Below, in pieces: positions 44,900 to 57,240 of a stretch of 64,000 nucleotides of DNA. Source of the DNA: Sipunculus nudus (taxonomy: Eukaryota > Annelida > Sipuncula > Golfingiida > Sipunculidae); NCBI GenBank assembly GCA_026874595.1, contig CM049313.1, forward strand, positions 43,180,659 to 43,244,658, written 5' to 3'. The translations under genes and the position numbers were made by a program. How positions within the stretch are numbered: position 1 is the first letter of the stretch; each line of letters begins with the position of its first letter. The notes under the pieces are model-generated. The model did no database searches, was not told the DNA's origin, and saw nothing but the letters and a program-made list of their open reading frames with translations.

Positions 44900-47800
44900 C
44901 ATTATTTTAAATGACTAGTTATTTTCTGCCTAGAAACCAGCTTCAAGCTTACTCAGTTGGTGTGAAAATATTTTTAGCGACCCTTAATGGTCCCTTTCAA
45001 ATTACCATTCAAGCATGTGTCTGCTGTTTATTGTCTTTATCTCTGACAACTGCTATCATTATTAATTAATTTGGCCAGAACTGATCAGCCAGCCACTGTC
45101 ACTTGGGTTGGTGTTAATTCCTGTTTGTCAGTTTAGTTCTGTTTCATCAAGACCATTACCACTTAAAATAACTATCAACTATATTAGTCTAAATTCTTTT
45201 CACAACAGCTGAAAAAATATCAAAATCATAATTTCTGCTCCATACATGTTCTAATATGGTTTGTAACATAGCTAGTTACATTGGTGTATATTTATATTGA
45301 TTATGAATAAAATAAAATAAAGAAAAACTTTAGTTAGCATTTTATGAAACTTTGGTTGTAAAAAGTCTTATAAAAGATCAGATTTTCCAGGAGTTGGTTA
45401 TCTGGAAGTTCCTGGAATCTGCTGTACTCATTGACCTTAAATTAACTGTACTGGATATACAAAACCAATTGTGTCACCTTCATTTCATCATTTTACACAT
45501 TTATAATTGCAATTTTGGGAATGACAGTTATAGCAATCAATGCTATTTAGACTTTGACAGTCAACAAAAAAAATTAAAAAGAACTTTCATAATGTATGTA
45601 ACAAAATTCCAACATTCACATTATTCCTGTAAGAATCATGCAGACTTGATAAGAAAATTGATCAGACATTCAGATCACAATAGAATTTGAGTGGACTCAG
45701 TTGCCTTTTATTGAAAAATAATTTGCAGAATGAAAAATTTCGTATGATAAACTGTACAGATGTTCCAGAATTGGTATACAGTAGAATCTGTCATGAGGGG
45801 ACACCTGTGGGATATCGCATAAGTGTCGCTACATTGCAGGTGTCCCTTCATGAGAGGTAGGAGATTAATGATTATTGTATGAAGATTCAAACAACAATCA
45901 AAACAAGAGAATCACATACCTATAAGTATATAAAATAAAATATTTTTTGTTATCAATAATATATATATGAAAAAAAAATATTTATAGGGACATCTAACAC
46001 AATAAAGCAGATTCTTTTATGTAATGATTAAAAGTCTTTAAAGAGCTGGTTCATTTATAAATACAAAATTAAATAAATGGTGGATCATGAGTATAATTTC
46101 ATAGAAATGTGTCACAAGCATGTGATCTCAGAGTCTATACCATTAAAACAAAAAGTTCCCTCGGTGCTGACACAGTAAGTGCAAAGTTAGAATTTACAAA
46201 TTGATCGCAGAACCAAGTCTGCAAGGCAGACAGACAAGGATAACTAGCATTCAGTTCTGTTGACTTTTCTAGACATCTCATTAGTTTTCCTTGGAGATCA
46301 TATTTTGTCTGCTTGTCTGAACAATTTCTGAGAACTTGGTTTGTAGTAAGATAATAAATATGCAAGGTGTTTTATCTGTCAGGGTCACCAGGGTCCTTAT
46401 GTTTGTAAAAGATTTAATGCTTTATTATTAACAAACACAAATCAATACATGGATGAATTCATTCATTCTCACTGCATATTGTTCTTGAATATCATGAATA
46501 CTGTATTGTATCTTTCCAGACCACAGAAAAATCAATATTTTCAGATCTGATGCTTGAAAACAAGGGTTGTGGTGTTAATATATTGTCATAGGTAAACCAT
46601 ATGGGCCCTTTTTCAAATGTCAAAGACTAGTTTAGCCAGATATAAGTTAGTCTTTGAAGACACATGCATGACCATGCACAATACAGGAGACATACTTCAT
46701 CATAAAAATTAATCTTAAAAAAAAGATTTCCAGGTGACTTAGAATTTTGAGTGAGAATGAACAATTTAAATTGGTTAACAGTTAATATTGTCATCACTTT
46801 AAAGGAAACTTATATTTGAATGTACCTTTCTTAAAAGTGCACTTTCTGGCATCTCTGGTAATTGCAAATCACTCTTGGTAATTTACAAATGATACAATGC
46901 ATGTAACATTCATGTACAACACCAGAAAGTACTTAATTGTTTTGTGAATATTTTAAATAAAAAGGATTTTTTTAATATTTTGGCATTTTTGTTTCCTGTG
47001 ATGTGCTGATGATCAGCCAATTCTTCAGTTTCAGTTCTTCAGGAACTTGTAAAAAATGGGTAGATCACTGGGTTGTTTACTAATGCCTCAAAGGATGGTC
47101 TGCAGACATACTTAAGCCCATACCCCCCCCCCCCCAAAAAAAAAATCCATTTTTTTAAAGAAATAAATGAGAACAAGTCTGCAGTAATATATAAAACTCA
47201 TATTTGTTGCCCTTGCCTCAGCTGCAGGGCTGCCAAATCACTCTTTATTTAAAAGAGTCACCTTTTTTAGGATTTCCTCAAAATGACGCTAATTACTCTT
47301 TTTTCCCTCTTTTTTCAGCAGCATTCTTTTTTTTTTCCTCTTTTTTTTTGTGAAAGAATTCTTATATATACTATTTCTCTATTTGGAAAATGACCTTATC
47401 TTCATGAAGGGGGAATGTGAGCCATTCAGTCTGTGATAAAAAATGGGGTATCGACTCCCATTTACTCTTTATTATACTTTTATTTTAAAAAAAGTACTCT
47501 TTTTTTCTGGAGCACTTACTCTTTTCTCAGTCATTTACCTTTTGCCGGCCTGAGTTCCTTTAAAGAATAAAAAAATGTATTTTAGAAAATGGAGTGAACT
47601 GTGTGTTGTTTTCATGCACCAGTTCAAGAAATGAAGCGCATTCCTGTGTACCCCTTGCAAGTTTGTAAAATTCTACATATTTTTATTGGACTAGTGAATT
47701 TAAAAACATCAGATTTGCTCTTTTGCTCTAGGGGTTTTGGTCTACAGAAAAAATATTTTATTGTTCTGTTTATGGTTTGGCCAAAAGAAATATATTGATC

Positions 47801-48340
47801 AACCTACATTGTGTGATTTGGCTGAAGAAGGGCTGTTGGATTTTGAATGGCACTGCAAGTAACAAATGTCAATACAAAGAGATTTAGTACTTTGATAAAC
47901 CTTTGGCAATTATACCTAGCATAGACTTGTTTATGCCTCATTATCCTCATGTGACACAGAGGTCCAAATTTAAATAGAGCAGAGGAAATGTTTGAAGAAT
48001 ACTAAGATAAAGGCTGACACAGAGATTTAGAATCATGGAAATTTCTCATTTTGAACAAAGGGGAGGTGGATGTTGAGGCCATTGGTGTGGTCTCCCAACC
48101 AATGTTAGGTTCTCTGATACGCAACTTAAAAAGGACCTGAAGAGAGTAAGGTATGAGTGACATTCGTTTTCTGTTTATCTTTCATGCAAATGACCGATGA
48201 TCCTGATCCAACCTTCTCCTGACCAGGTTATGTACAGGGTTTAAAACTGACCTCTTTTATTTTATTAAGGAAACAGGGCATTTCTCATCATTTGGTTATC
48301 AAACTGGATCATTTTAAATCCAGATCATTGTGACAATTAC
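44900..48340. other. Gene-free, AT-rich intron-like interval
   Basis: ORFs at 45352-45690 and 46135-46365 are A/T-driven. Contains C-run/A-run at 47127-47146 and T-rich tracts near 47290-47350. One hairpin at 45791-45853 is listed separately. Confidence 0.35.
45791..45853. repeat. 17-bp arm hairpin, possible MITE remnant
   Basis: TCATGAGGGGACACCTG and CAGGTGTCCCTTCATGA pair with one mismatch around a 29-base loop. 'acagtagaatctgt' just upstream recalls the CAGT ends of the 20.7-kb MITE, but no second terminus was found. Confidence 0.5.
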
Positions 48341-48349
48341 ATATAATAA

Positions 48350-48592
48350 TATTAAGGCATAATTATAAATGGCATAGGACTTTAGGCACAATTGTTAATG
48401 TCATAGGACTTGAGCCATAATTGTAATTTTAGGACTCAAGGCATAATTGTAAATTGCATAGGACTTAAGGCATAATTGTGAATGTGATAGGACTTATGGC
48501 ATTATTGAAAATGTCATAGGACTTGTGGCATAATTGTAAGTGTCATAGGACTTATGGAATTATTAAAAATGTCATAGAACTGAAGGCATAAC
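48350..48592 (+). repeat. About 29-32-bp minisatellite, about 8 copies
   Basis: Unit 'ataattgtaaatgtcataggacttaaggc' with substitutions and small length changes. Confidence 0.85.
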
Positions 48593-49357
48593 TCTGAATA
48601 ATCTCTCAGTCTTCAGATGACTTAGCAAATTATGTCATGTAATTAAATACATTTTAGCCTCACTCTGACTGTATTTTCTGACATAATGGATGTCATATTG
48701 GCCATGCCATTTGGTATAGATGTGAAGTTTTCCAAGCTAAGTTTCTTCATGCTAGCTGTTGGTTGGTGCAGTAGATAGTGTCAGCATTATATAGTTACAA
48801 ACATTTAAATCCAAGCACAGAATCCAAAACAGGAAATTTATACTCTCTCATTCATTAGCTGTGCTGGTTGACTGAGGTATTTTGAGCTCAGTCAAATGCA
48901 CTGTCTAGAGTCATTTTCAGAAATGCTCTTACAGAGCACACTTGAAGTTTTCAGGTTTATAGGAATACAGGTGAGATCTAAGAAATTATCTGCTCCAAAG
49001 TAAAGGTGCGAAATCAGAAAGCACATATCAAGCACAAAACTGGCCAGGATAACCTAAATTTTGCTTTAAAGTACTGCACCTGTGGTTTGTTTGCAATAAA
49101 AGAAATGTATGGTACACTTGTTTAAGTGAGAACCATGTTTTTCATGAAGAACAGAAAATGACCAAACCTTAAGAACAAAATAAGGTAGAACAAGCCTATA
49201 TTATGTTCTGGTAATACCTAATTCAGAATTTTCATGAAATCTCCATCAGCACAAAGGATGTTTTTCTAAAATAGAATAAAAATACTTTTTAGTACCAAAA
49301 ATAATTATTTTCTGAAAAGATGGAACTATTTGATGAGACCAACACATATATTTTTTA

Positions 49358-49477
49358 ACCAGAATGCAGGCTGTATGTATTATGGATAAAAGTAATTCTG
49401 ATGTTGAAGCTGTAATAACCAGAATGCAGGCTGTATGTATTATGGAAACAAGTCATCCTGATGTTGAAGCTATGATG
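49358..49477 (+). repeat. 60-bp tandem duplication (2 copies)
   Basis: 'accagaatgcaggctgtatgtattatgga' starts at 49358 and again at 49418. The copies differ at several positions. Confidence 0.9.
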
Positions 49478-49679
49478 ACTCCTTGATTGATCAGGAAATA
49501 CAGGAAATTACTTGGTTAGAGTTCATGTAATATAGGCATGTATATCCAGCTGCTTCTTACATAAAATAACAATGCTGCATGGACAAATTGGATTCCATCA
49601 TACAGAGCCACCACTCACCAGATCATATGTCATAGGGCCATGTACTGTTGTTGAATCCTTATGAGTTGATAAATAAAGC

Positions 49680-49681
<2 letters not shown>

Positions 49682-49752
<71 letters not shown>

Positions 49753-49758
49753 TATATG
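49682..49758 (+). repeat. (TA)n microsatellite
   Basis: About 37 TA units with one 'tacata' interruption near the 3' end; it produces the Tyr-Ile run of a local - strand ORF. Confidence 0.95.
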
Positions 49759-50789
49759 ATAAGAAAGAAAAACTTCCATTGAATTTAAAAAAGATATGTA
49801 TCCAGATCAGTTCATCATATACCCTGTTGGAAAGTTTACTGAAATGGAAAGTGTCAGAATTGCATGGTTCCACTTTCCCTGTGTGTGAATTCACATGAAG
49901 GTATAATCAATGTGTGTTATTTATTCATTGCTCTCGCTGTTGTTAATCATTTGTTATGCATGAGTTTGTCCCATGGTTTTCAAACTGATATTTTTTACTA
50001 TTGTCCGCTGATACATTTATCACTGGACAAAGGCAGTAAATGACACGAGGTGGTTAACATAGGTGCACTGTGTCAGAGCCGTGGCCATGAGCAGCCATGT
50101 CACCACCTCAAGAAAAACTGATGACAAGGAAGTTTAATGGAACTCATATTTGGAGACACAGTCAGTCCAATACTTAAGTGAGTAGGAAAAAAGACATACA
50201 TTGCATCATATTACCTAGGCTAAACATTATCAGTAACCAGCTTACCCAGGGCAAGTAAAATTTCTAAAAAATTGTGGTAGGACAATTAAAATTGGGCTTT
50301 TACTGGCCAGACTGAACAAGTGGATCTAATATGAAACTACAATTACAGGCCTGAATCCTAACCAGTCTTTTTTGGAGAAATGAAATCATTTTATAATACC
50401 TCTATCTTAAATTACCTGTATGCTTATCTGAGCAAATACTATCATAATTAGTGAAAATATTATTAACGAACAAACATTTTAACATGTTTATTTTTGCAAA
50501 ATAATGAAATGGAACACACTTTTTGTGTTTGTCTCTGCAATCACTGAGATTTGTAGGACAAGTAAAAATTCATGTAGGGCAGGTAAAAATTCTAGATGTC
50601 ACTTGACCCACTGTGGGCAAGTATTTTCAAAAGTTCATGTGGAGCCCTACATATCTCCAGCCATGATCAATTCTGACCATAATATAACCACCTACAGTAA
50701 AGATGAATAGAGTTGAGATATTTGCATCAAATGTCCATCAGTCTGTATAAGACAGGGTGTTAAAAGAAGTCCATCAAATGAAAGAAGGA

Positions 50790-51130
50790 ATAAATTTCAG
50801 ACTAGAAATCTGCATTCTAAGGTATGCAGGCCTCACCATGTGGGGGGAGAGGGGGGCCCCATTTAGCATTCACTTATTAGAGCCATATTCGGGTTCATTT
50901 ATGCATAAGTGACTTTACATTTGTGAATATTCCTTAATGACATTCCTGAATCCAGATCGTGTATCAAATCCATGCCAAAATCTAACCAATTCTTCATTGA
51001 CTCATTCCCAAAATGCCCTGAAGTTTCATAAGATTTGTTTTATGGTTGTGTTTGATATGTTGTGAAGAATCACACACACAAATTGGGATGAACATGTATA
51101 CCCTGTTTGTTGAGACAGAATAGGCCTGGG
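50790..51130 (-). repeat. Dispersed repeat family R6, copy 3 (inverted)
   Basis: 'actagaaatctgcattctaaggtatgcagg', 'gcataagtgactttacatttgtgaatattcc', 'aaatgccctgaagtttcataagat' and 'cacacacacaaattgggatgaacatgtataccctg' match the 41640-42060 copy in the same orientation, with extra drift and a G/C-rich insertion near 50840. Confidence 0.55.
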
Positions 51131-54100
51131 TATTGGTGGCCCTTATTAACCTTTAGCTTAAACTAAAGTTCAACCAGAATGGCTTAGGAAAATGTCAAGT
51201 GACCAAATAGTTGGCGTCTTTATACCTTTGCCACCTTTCAATGTAACTTTGCATAAAATTACAGAAATGAAAGACTTAAATGAAAGACTGTTTGTATGTT
51301 GACAAAAAACCCTGCAGGCCCAAACCCTGCTCAAACACACAGTACATGTACTCATGGAAAGGTCTATTGTTTTCATTACATCTATCATCATAGTGAAAGA
51401 GATTTTATATTTGTATCCATCCTTTTCTGTGTTTCTGTTTGTTTTTGACAACAGTTTGTATCTCAGAGGGAAAGGAGGATTTATTCGGGAATTTATTCTT
51501 GATGGGTCAACCTGCATTGAGCAAAAAGAGGAGTTGGTTAAACAGAATGTTGACATGCGGGGTACAGGAAATTTGTACTCTTTTGTTGTATGTTTGTACA
51601 TTTGCCCCCCAGCAAAGAACTGCCTCTCATGCTGACATCTTGTGGAGAAGAATGATATTGTTAATAAATCAGATAAGTCTGCAATGTGAGGCCAGTTTGC
51701 TGAATTTGTTAAGTTTATCTAAAGTGAAACTGTACATTGGTTGGAGTACACACTCTCTGATAACTTTTTAAGTTTATTTTTCTTAATTTTGTACCTACTT
51801 CATACCCATGAGACACCTTGAATGTGTAAGAAGAAAGTACATTTGTATTATTTCCCAATTTCACCCAAACGATTAAGCTATTAACACAGTTACATCAAAT
51901 GCTGGTGTCTGGTGGCCAAGAATTACTTTTGATCAATTAATGAACAATTGGTGGTGTCACCAAAGATCACGGCTTACGTCAGAAGCTCCTGCGTTACCAT
52001 GACAACTAAAGGATGCTGGGTCTGAATGTTTGTTCAGGACTTTTTCTGACAAATTTGTTGCCATGGCAATATTTGGAGTGACAACGATGAGACCTGTCTT
52101 TGAGTTTATTATGTGGAATACAGATGGAATGTCTGTCTTTGGAAATCTGTGGATATAATGTGAAGACAGGAAATGAGGATATTGTGCAGACAGGTGATGA
52201 GGATCTCAACAGATCCCGGTGAAGATTGGCTGCCATTTGTTTGCTAAATTTGTAGAAATAGGTCAGGTTCAATTAACCAGATGTTGATTCGCTGTGACTA
52301 GAGGAACGTGTTTGCTCTGTGAGGCTCAGGGAGGGAAAGGCTCCCAGTAAGACCAGACCTTAAACAGTAGCTGAGAGTTTGGAATCAATTTTCTGAAAAT
52401 AGTCCACAGCTTTCAGTATTTAAGGCCCCTGTTTAATGTAGTCTAATTATGACTTGTTCTTGAAAATTTGATTCCCTAATTTCTCAACTTGTGTCCTGTT
52501 TTCCTTTCTTTTATTCTTTTCTTTAGCAAATTAGTATTTTTCTAAATAAAGATTTATTGTTAAAAATTTAAGTACACTGTGTAGCTATCCTCCAAATAAA
52601 TTCTAAAAGGTGGCATTGTAGACTTTACCCAGGGGGGCAGATTTTGCTTAAGATCCTCAAGTCTTCCCAGAGATTTCTCCCTCCTGGTGATCAATCTCTC
52701 TTAATTTAACGGTACTATGTGTCTGAGAACATGATGAATGGGACAGTTACGCAGCAAATGATCTGCTGGTGTATCATTAGAGGTTGTTCTGTCCCTGTGA
52801 TGTTTACAGAGTCTGCAAGCCACGTCTGAGTGGCAGAGCAAGACATATACTGAAAAAATATTAATAAGGAAACAAAACTCTTAATTTTTTTTTGTTTGAG
52901 CCTTTGAGGACAAATTCTTGCTGTTTACAGGAATCATTATATTAGTCCCCTGGCATAAGGAGGGAGGACCACTAAAACTGTCCTCATCTTTCCACCCATC
53001 CCCCATCTGTACAACTGTATTCTTTAGAAATATCTCTAAAACCTCTGCTGCTTTCTTCACCAAATTTTACAGTCATACTCAGCACATGACTGACATGATT
53101 TTAATTAACTTGCAGGGGTTACCATCTCTGTATATTGACTTTCTGCAGTCCATATTTTCTCTTTCCTTCAGATAACTCGGTAAATAAGTACACTTTAGCC
53201 TTAAAACCATATGAAAAGTTTCCTTGGAGCTAGGAGAATTTGACAAATGCTTTATTGAATAAAATTGTTTTCACACTGATGTTTCCACAGAACTCTGAAT
53301 TTTGCTGATTGTAAAATTTTCTGATTTACATGTTTTTTTAGCCCAGCCAACTGAAAATTTAAATATAAAACCAAATTTTAGAAATATTCAGAATGGAAAT
53401 GCAATTATGGTAATGTGAAAAATGTCTTATAGTCACCACAAAAGTACGGATCTGTATTGTGTTGATAGATCAAGGGACATGAATTATATGCAGTTTGGCA
53501 AAATGTTCAGTGTTGTACCTTTATATCTGACTGGCTGTTCCTTTGCTGATTTGTCAAGATGATAACTCTTTAGTCTTGGACAGTCAATTTTGATTGTAAG
53601 TTAATTTTACTGCTTAGTTCTATGAAACTTTGGACTCCATAGGTATTTTGATTTAATTAATATACAGGGCCTATTTTGAAATGTGATGGAATTAAGTCAT
53701 CCTGAAAACTGCACTTTATTTAGTTATGGTGGCAGTCATGATGAAAACTGCACTACAGTGTCCATTCTGCACTGTGATATCATTCAACTGTTAGTGAGGG
53801 AGTAACAGTAACACAAAAAAAACATAAGTGATCATACCAAAGACAAGTATCCCATATTTGTGATGGCAGTCTTTTACTGTCTTGTTAGGGTAACCTGGGT
53901 TAAACAGAATTTTTTCAGCATTGTGTCATTATATGGTCAATATTTCTAATATTGGTATATGATTGTGTAAAACTTGAATTTTAGATCCAGAAATCAAATC
54001 CATTTTTGGATTGAATAAAGCTCAAGGGTACAAGAACAAAAAGAAAAATATATGAAAATCTGTTAACTGTCCTAAACATTCACCATGCATGTCCAGTTAT

Positions 54101-57100
54101 AAACATACACCTGCTCTGGTTTGGTTATAAAATGCTTCGGACCCACAGGCTGAGCTGCAGTAAGTGCTCATAGGGCTCTGAATATGATAATAACAAACTG
54201 CAAATGAAGTCCAGAGCTGATCCAGAAAACCAATATCTCCTGGACAATGAGGGTCGTAAGGTCAAGTTATTCATAATTTAGAAGGATAATTTCATTTGGT
54301 TTGTGTGACATGGACGTCCAGGATAACTTGGCGGGCTGGGTGCCATGGTCAAGGCTGGTACAGCAGATGAAGACCATATTAGTGTAAAATTGACAGGTCC
54401 TGACTGAGTTATAGTGTGAAGCTGTATCTACAGGGAGCTCCGGGTAATTCCTATTGGACACTTCCTTTACCGGCACCAGACCGGCATTAAAGCCGCCAGC
54501 TCATATGTCAAACAAAAACCAGGATGTTACAAGTAATCAGAGACTGTAATGTACACTGGAATGACCAGGAAATTGGCCAAGAGTATTGGCAAAGTGCTTC
54601 TAGGTTTATTGAGTCTGTCTGGTTATACTTTCTTTTGGTGGTGAGAGGTGTTATGTTTTACCCTTGGTTATTTGGTATTTACAAAATAAATTGCTTGAAA
54701 TTTTGTTGATTTGGTGTTTACAAAACACCCAAGAAACAATCCATTAAAGTTTTGAGGTAATCGTTCTCACCATGTTTTTAACTTGGAGAACTGCCGTTGT
54801 TACATCCAGCTATTTTCTTGTCCAGGGTAAGGCAAAAGCCATCCATTCGAACTAGATGCTGTAGTTTCCCAAGACAATTAAGGCATATCCCATTCATCTG
54901 AAGCATATACTGACACTTGACGGCCAAGGCAACCAGGGTCAAGGTCACAAATGTTTGAACTTTTCCAACATCTTGGTGAAGATAATTTGTGTTTGTTAAT
55001 TTGAAGAAAAAAATATATAGTCAATGGGGTTAATGGTCTTTTTCATGCATGCATTTATCCACTTACATTAAAAGAAAGAAGAATTTTTCTTATACTAATC
55101 TCAGTCTTCCAATAACTGTATCACTGGCACACTTGAATGTGTCACTGTCACTGGTATTGATTTCTTATCTGATTAAGTTGTATTTTTTGGCAATGTCGCA
55201 TATTATGTTTGTTGTGAGTAATTATATCTTTTATCTGTTGGATTATAACTAACCAGATCATTGGCACACTTGTGTCACTGGACTTTGATTAGCTATCAGA
55301 CACTGTGCGTTCACCCATACCTGAGCTTCTGCAGTTCTTTCCCTAACTTTCTTCACAGAGACTGCAGGTTGGTCAAGCTGCCTTTCTCTTTCAAAATACT
55401 GAGTTACATTGAGTATGATGCCTCTTGTCTGGTTTGTTAAACACTTTCCTTGAAACTTTTTGATAGAGCTTTTTCTGTCTTCTGGTTTCTTCATTTTACC
55501 TGTTGATGGTGTTGCTGACATTTTGTGCATAAGAGAAGTGTAAATATCAGGTTTGATCAGGACAGATGTACCATTCAAACTGACTTAGTATCAGGTTTGA
55601 CAGTCTGGAGTGTAACAAGATACATAAAATATCCAATGCAAAGTATCAGTCCAGTGCTGAAGGATTTGCTTTCTTTAGGGACTGTTTAGAAGTTCTCATT
55701 TCATACATATTCTTATTTCTGTTGTTAAATGAACCATGCACATGTTCTTTTAAGAACAATAAAGACAATACATGGACTGCTTTTTAGATGGTCCCCATTG
55801 TTGAAAAATACAGCAGTTGCTGGTACCACTGGCCAATTTACCCCAGTCCACCCCAGTGACAACACCAGTAATCAAAGACATATACAGTGAAAGATATGGT
55901 AAAAGAGTGTAAATCACTAATTGTTTTTCAGCTGCTATTTATAGGTATGAAATACATTTAAATTTAAACAAAACAAATGGACTAAGTTTTGTCCTTAAGT
56001 GGATACATTTGACCAGTGTTGATGCATGTCAGGGAGGACAGGTCATTAAGTTCCCCCTTGTGGTTAACAGATCTGATAGCAGAACTGCAGCACATGGGTG
56101 AAATCAAATCTCTGTGCCAAGTTAGTGTGAATGGATTATAGCTATTACTGCTTAACCATTGCTTTGTTCTCTAGGTGCAGTTAAATAAATAATTGAACTT
56201 GTAAAAATAAAGTACTAATGTTTTATCAGTATTGTTCTGCAGATATTCACTTAGTATGTGTGTATTGATAACCAGCTGTATCTTCTAGGGCTTCCAGAGC
56301 ATCAGCCATCTTGAAACCATTTTAAGATCACAACACAGTGTACCTTGACACTCTGTCTGCTGGTCTAGATCTCTTTTCTCAGATGCCTGGGAGGTGAGGC
56401 TTCTTTCAGATCTAAGGAATCTGTATCTCCAATGTGTGTGAATTACATTAATAAGTAATGCTAGAATTTACTCATTTGGGTGCAGCCATGGCTTAGACTT
56501 CACAAGGAATACACCTGTGAACTGGGGGTAGGATGTAGCATGGCTATCATGGTGTAACACATCACTGCAGAGGTGTCTTGAAGGTTCCTGGTTTATATCC
56601 TACAGAGCATGCAAGGCCAGATGGTAAAATCTGTGTCAAACCTCAGATTCACCCAGTAACTATACTGTAGCCCTGTTAACTGCGAGGGGCCCTTAAATTG
56701 ATTCAGTTAATCATTCCTTTACCTTTGATCCATTTTTCAATTCAGTTATTGCTTTAGTCCTAAATTTCAAATTATATTTAAAATATTTCACCACTGTGAC
56801 AGTGGAAGTGGAGGCAAGTGGAGGAACAATGTAGCTTGCATCCCCTGTGTGACAGCCATTTTTGCACTATTGGAGTGGAGCGGTTTGCTAGTGACTGTTA
56901 ATAGTCTCAACATCACAGCTCTGACAAAGTTGACAGTTCACTGAGGCTTTAAGGATGGTATATGCAAAATAATAATAACCAAAACAAGTCAATTTGGATG
57001 TTATGAATCAATTACAATTTGATTAAGGACTTACAATTCAATGTATCAATTATTCTGCACCCCTAATAACAACTACCTCACTGAAACACATAGCAAGATT

Positions 57101-57180
57101 TTGTTGATTATTTCCAGTCAAGCTGGAGCATCAAAAGCCTGAAATCCAGAAGGCTTCAGTAGGCTTCATAGGTGTATCTT
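51131..57180. other. Gene-free, intron-like interval
   Basis: The longest frames (51170-51601 on -, 51354-51771 on +, 55258-55578 on -) overlap one another or lack splice context and known motifs. Patches near 52000-52350 and 54240-54500 are less AT-rich and could be conserved regulatory sequence, but nothing specific is visible. Confidence 0.3.
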
Positions 57181-57240
57181 CATCCTTGTTCAATAGACAG
57201 CGCCACCTACAGGTCAGGGATCTTGACTTTATTAATTATT
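57181..57240 (+). repeat. Short piece shared with family R6
   Basis: 'acagcgccacctacaggtcagggatcttgac' matches 'acagtgccacctacaggccagagacctaac' at about 41650. Only this end of the repeat is present. Confidence 0.45.

Noticed and set aside
51170-51601. 143-codon - strand ORF
   Set aside because: Overlaps two + strand frames of similar length, lacks splice context and shows no motif; probably chance.
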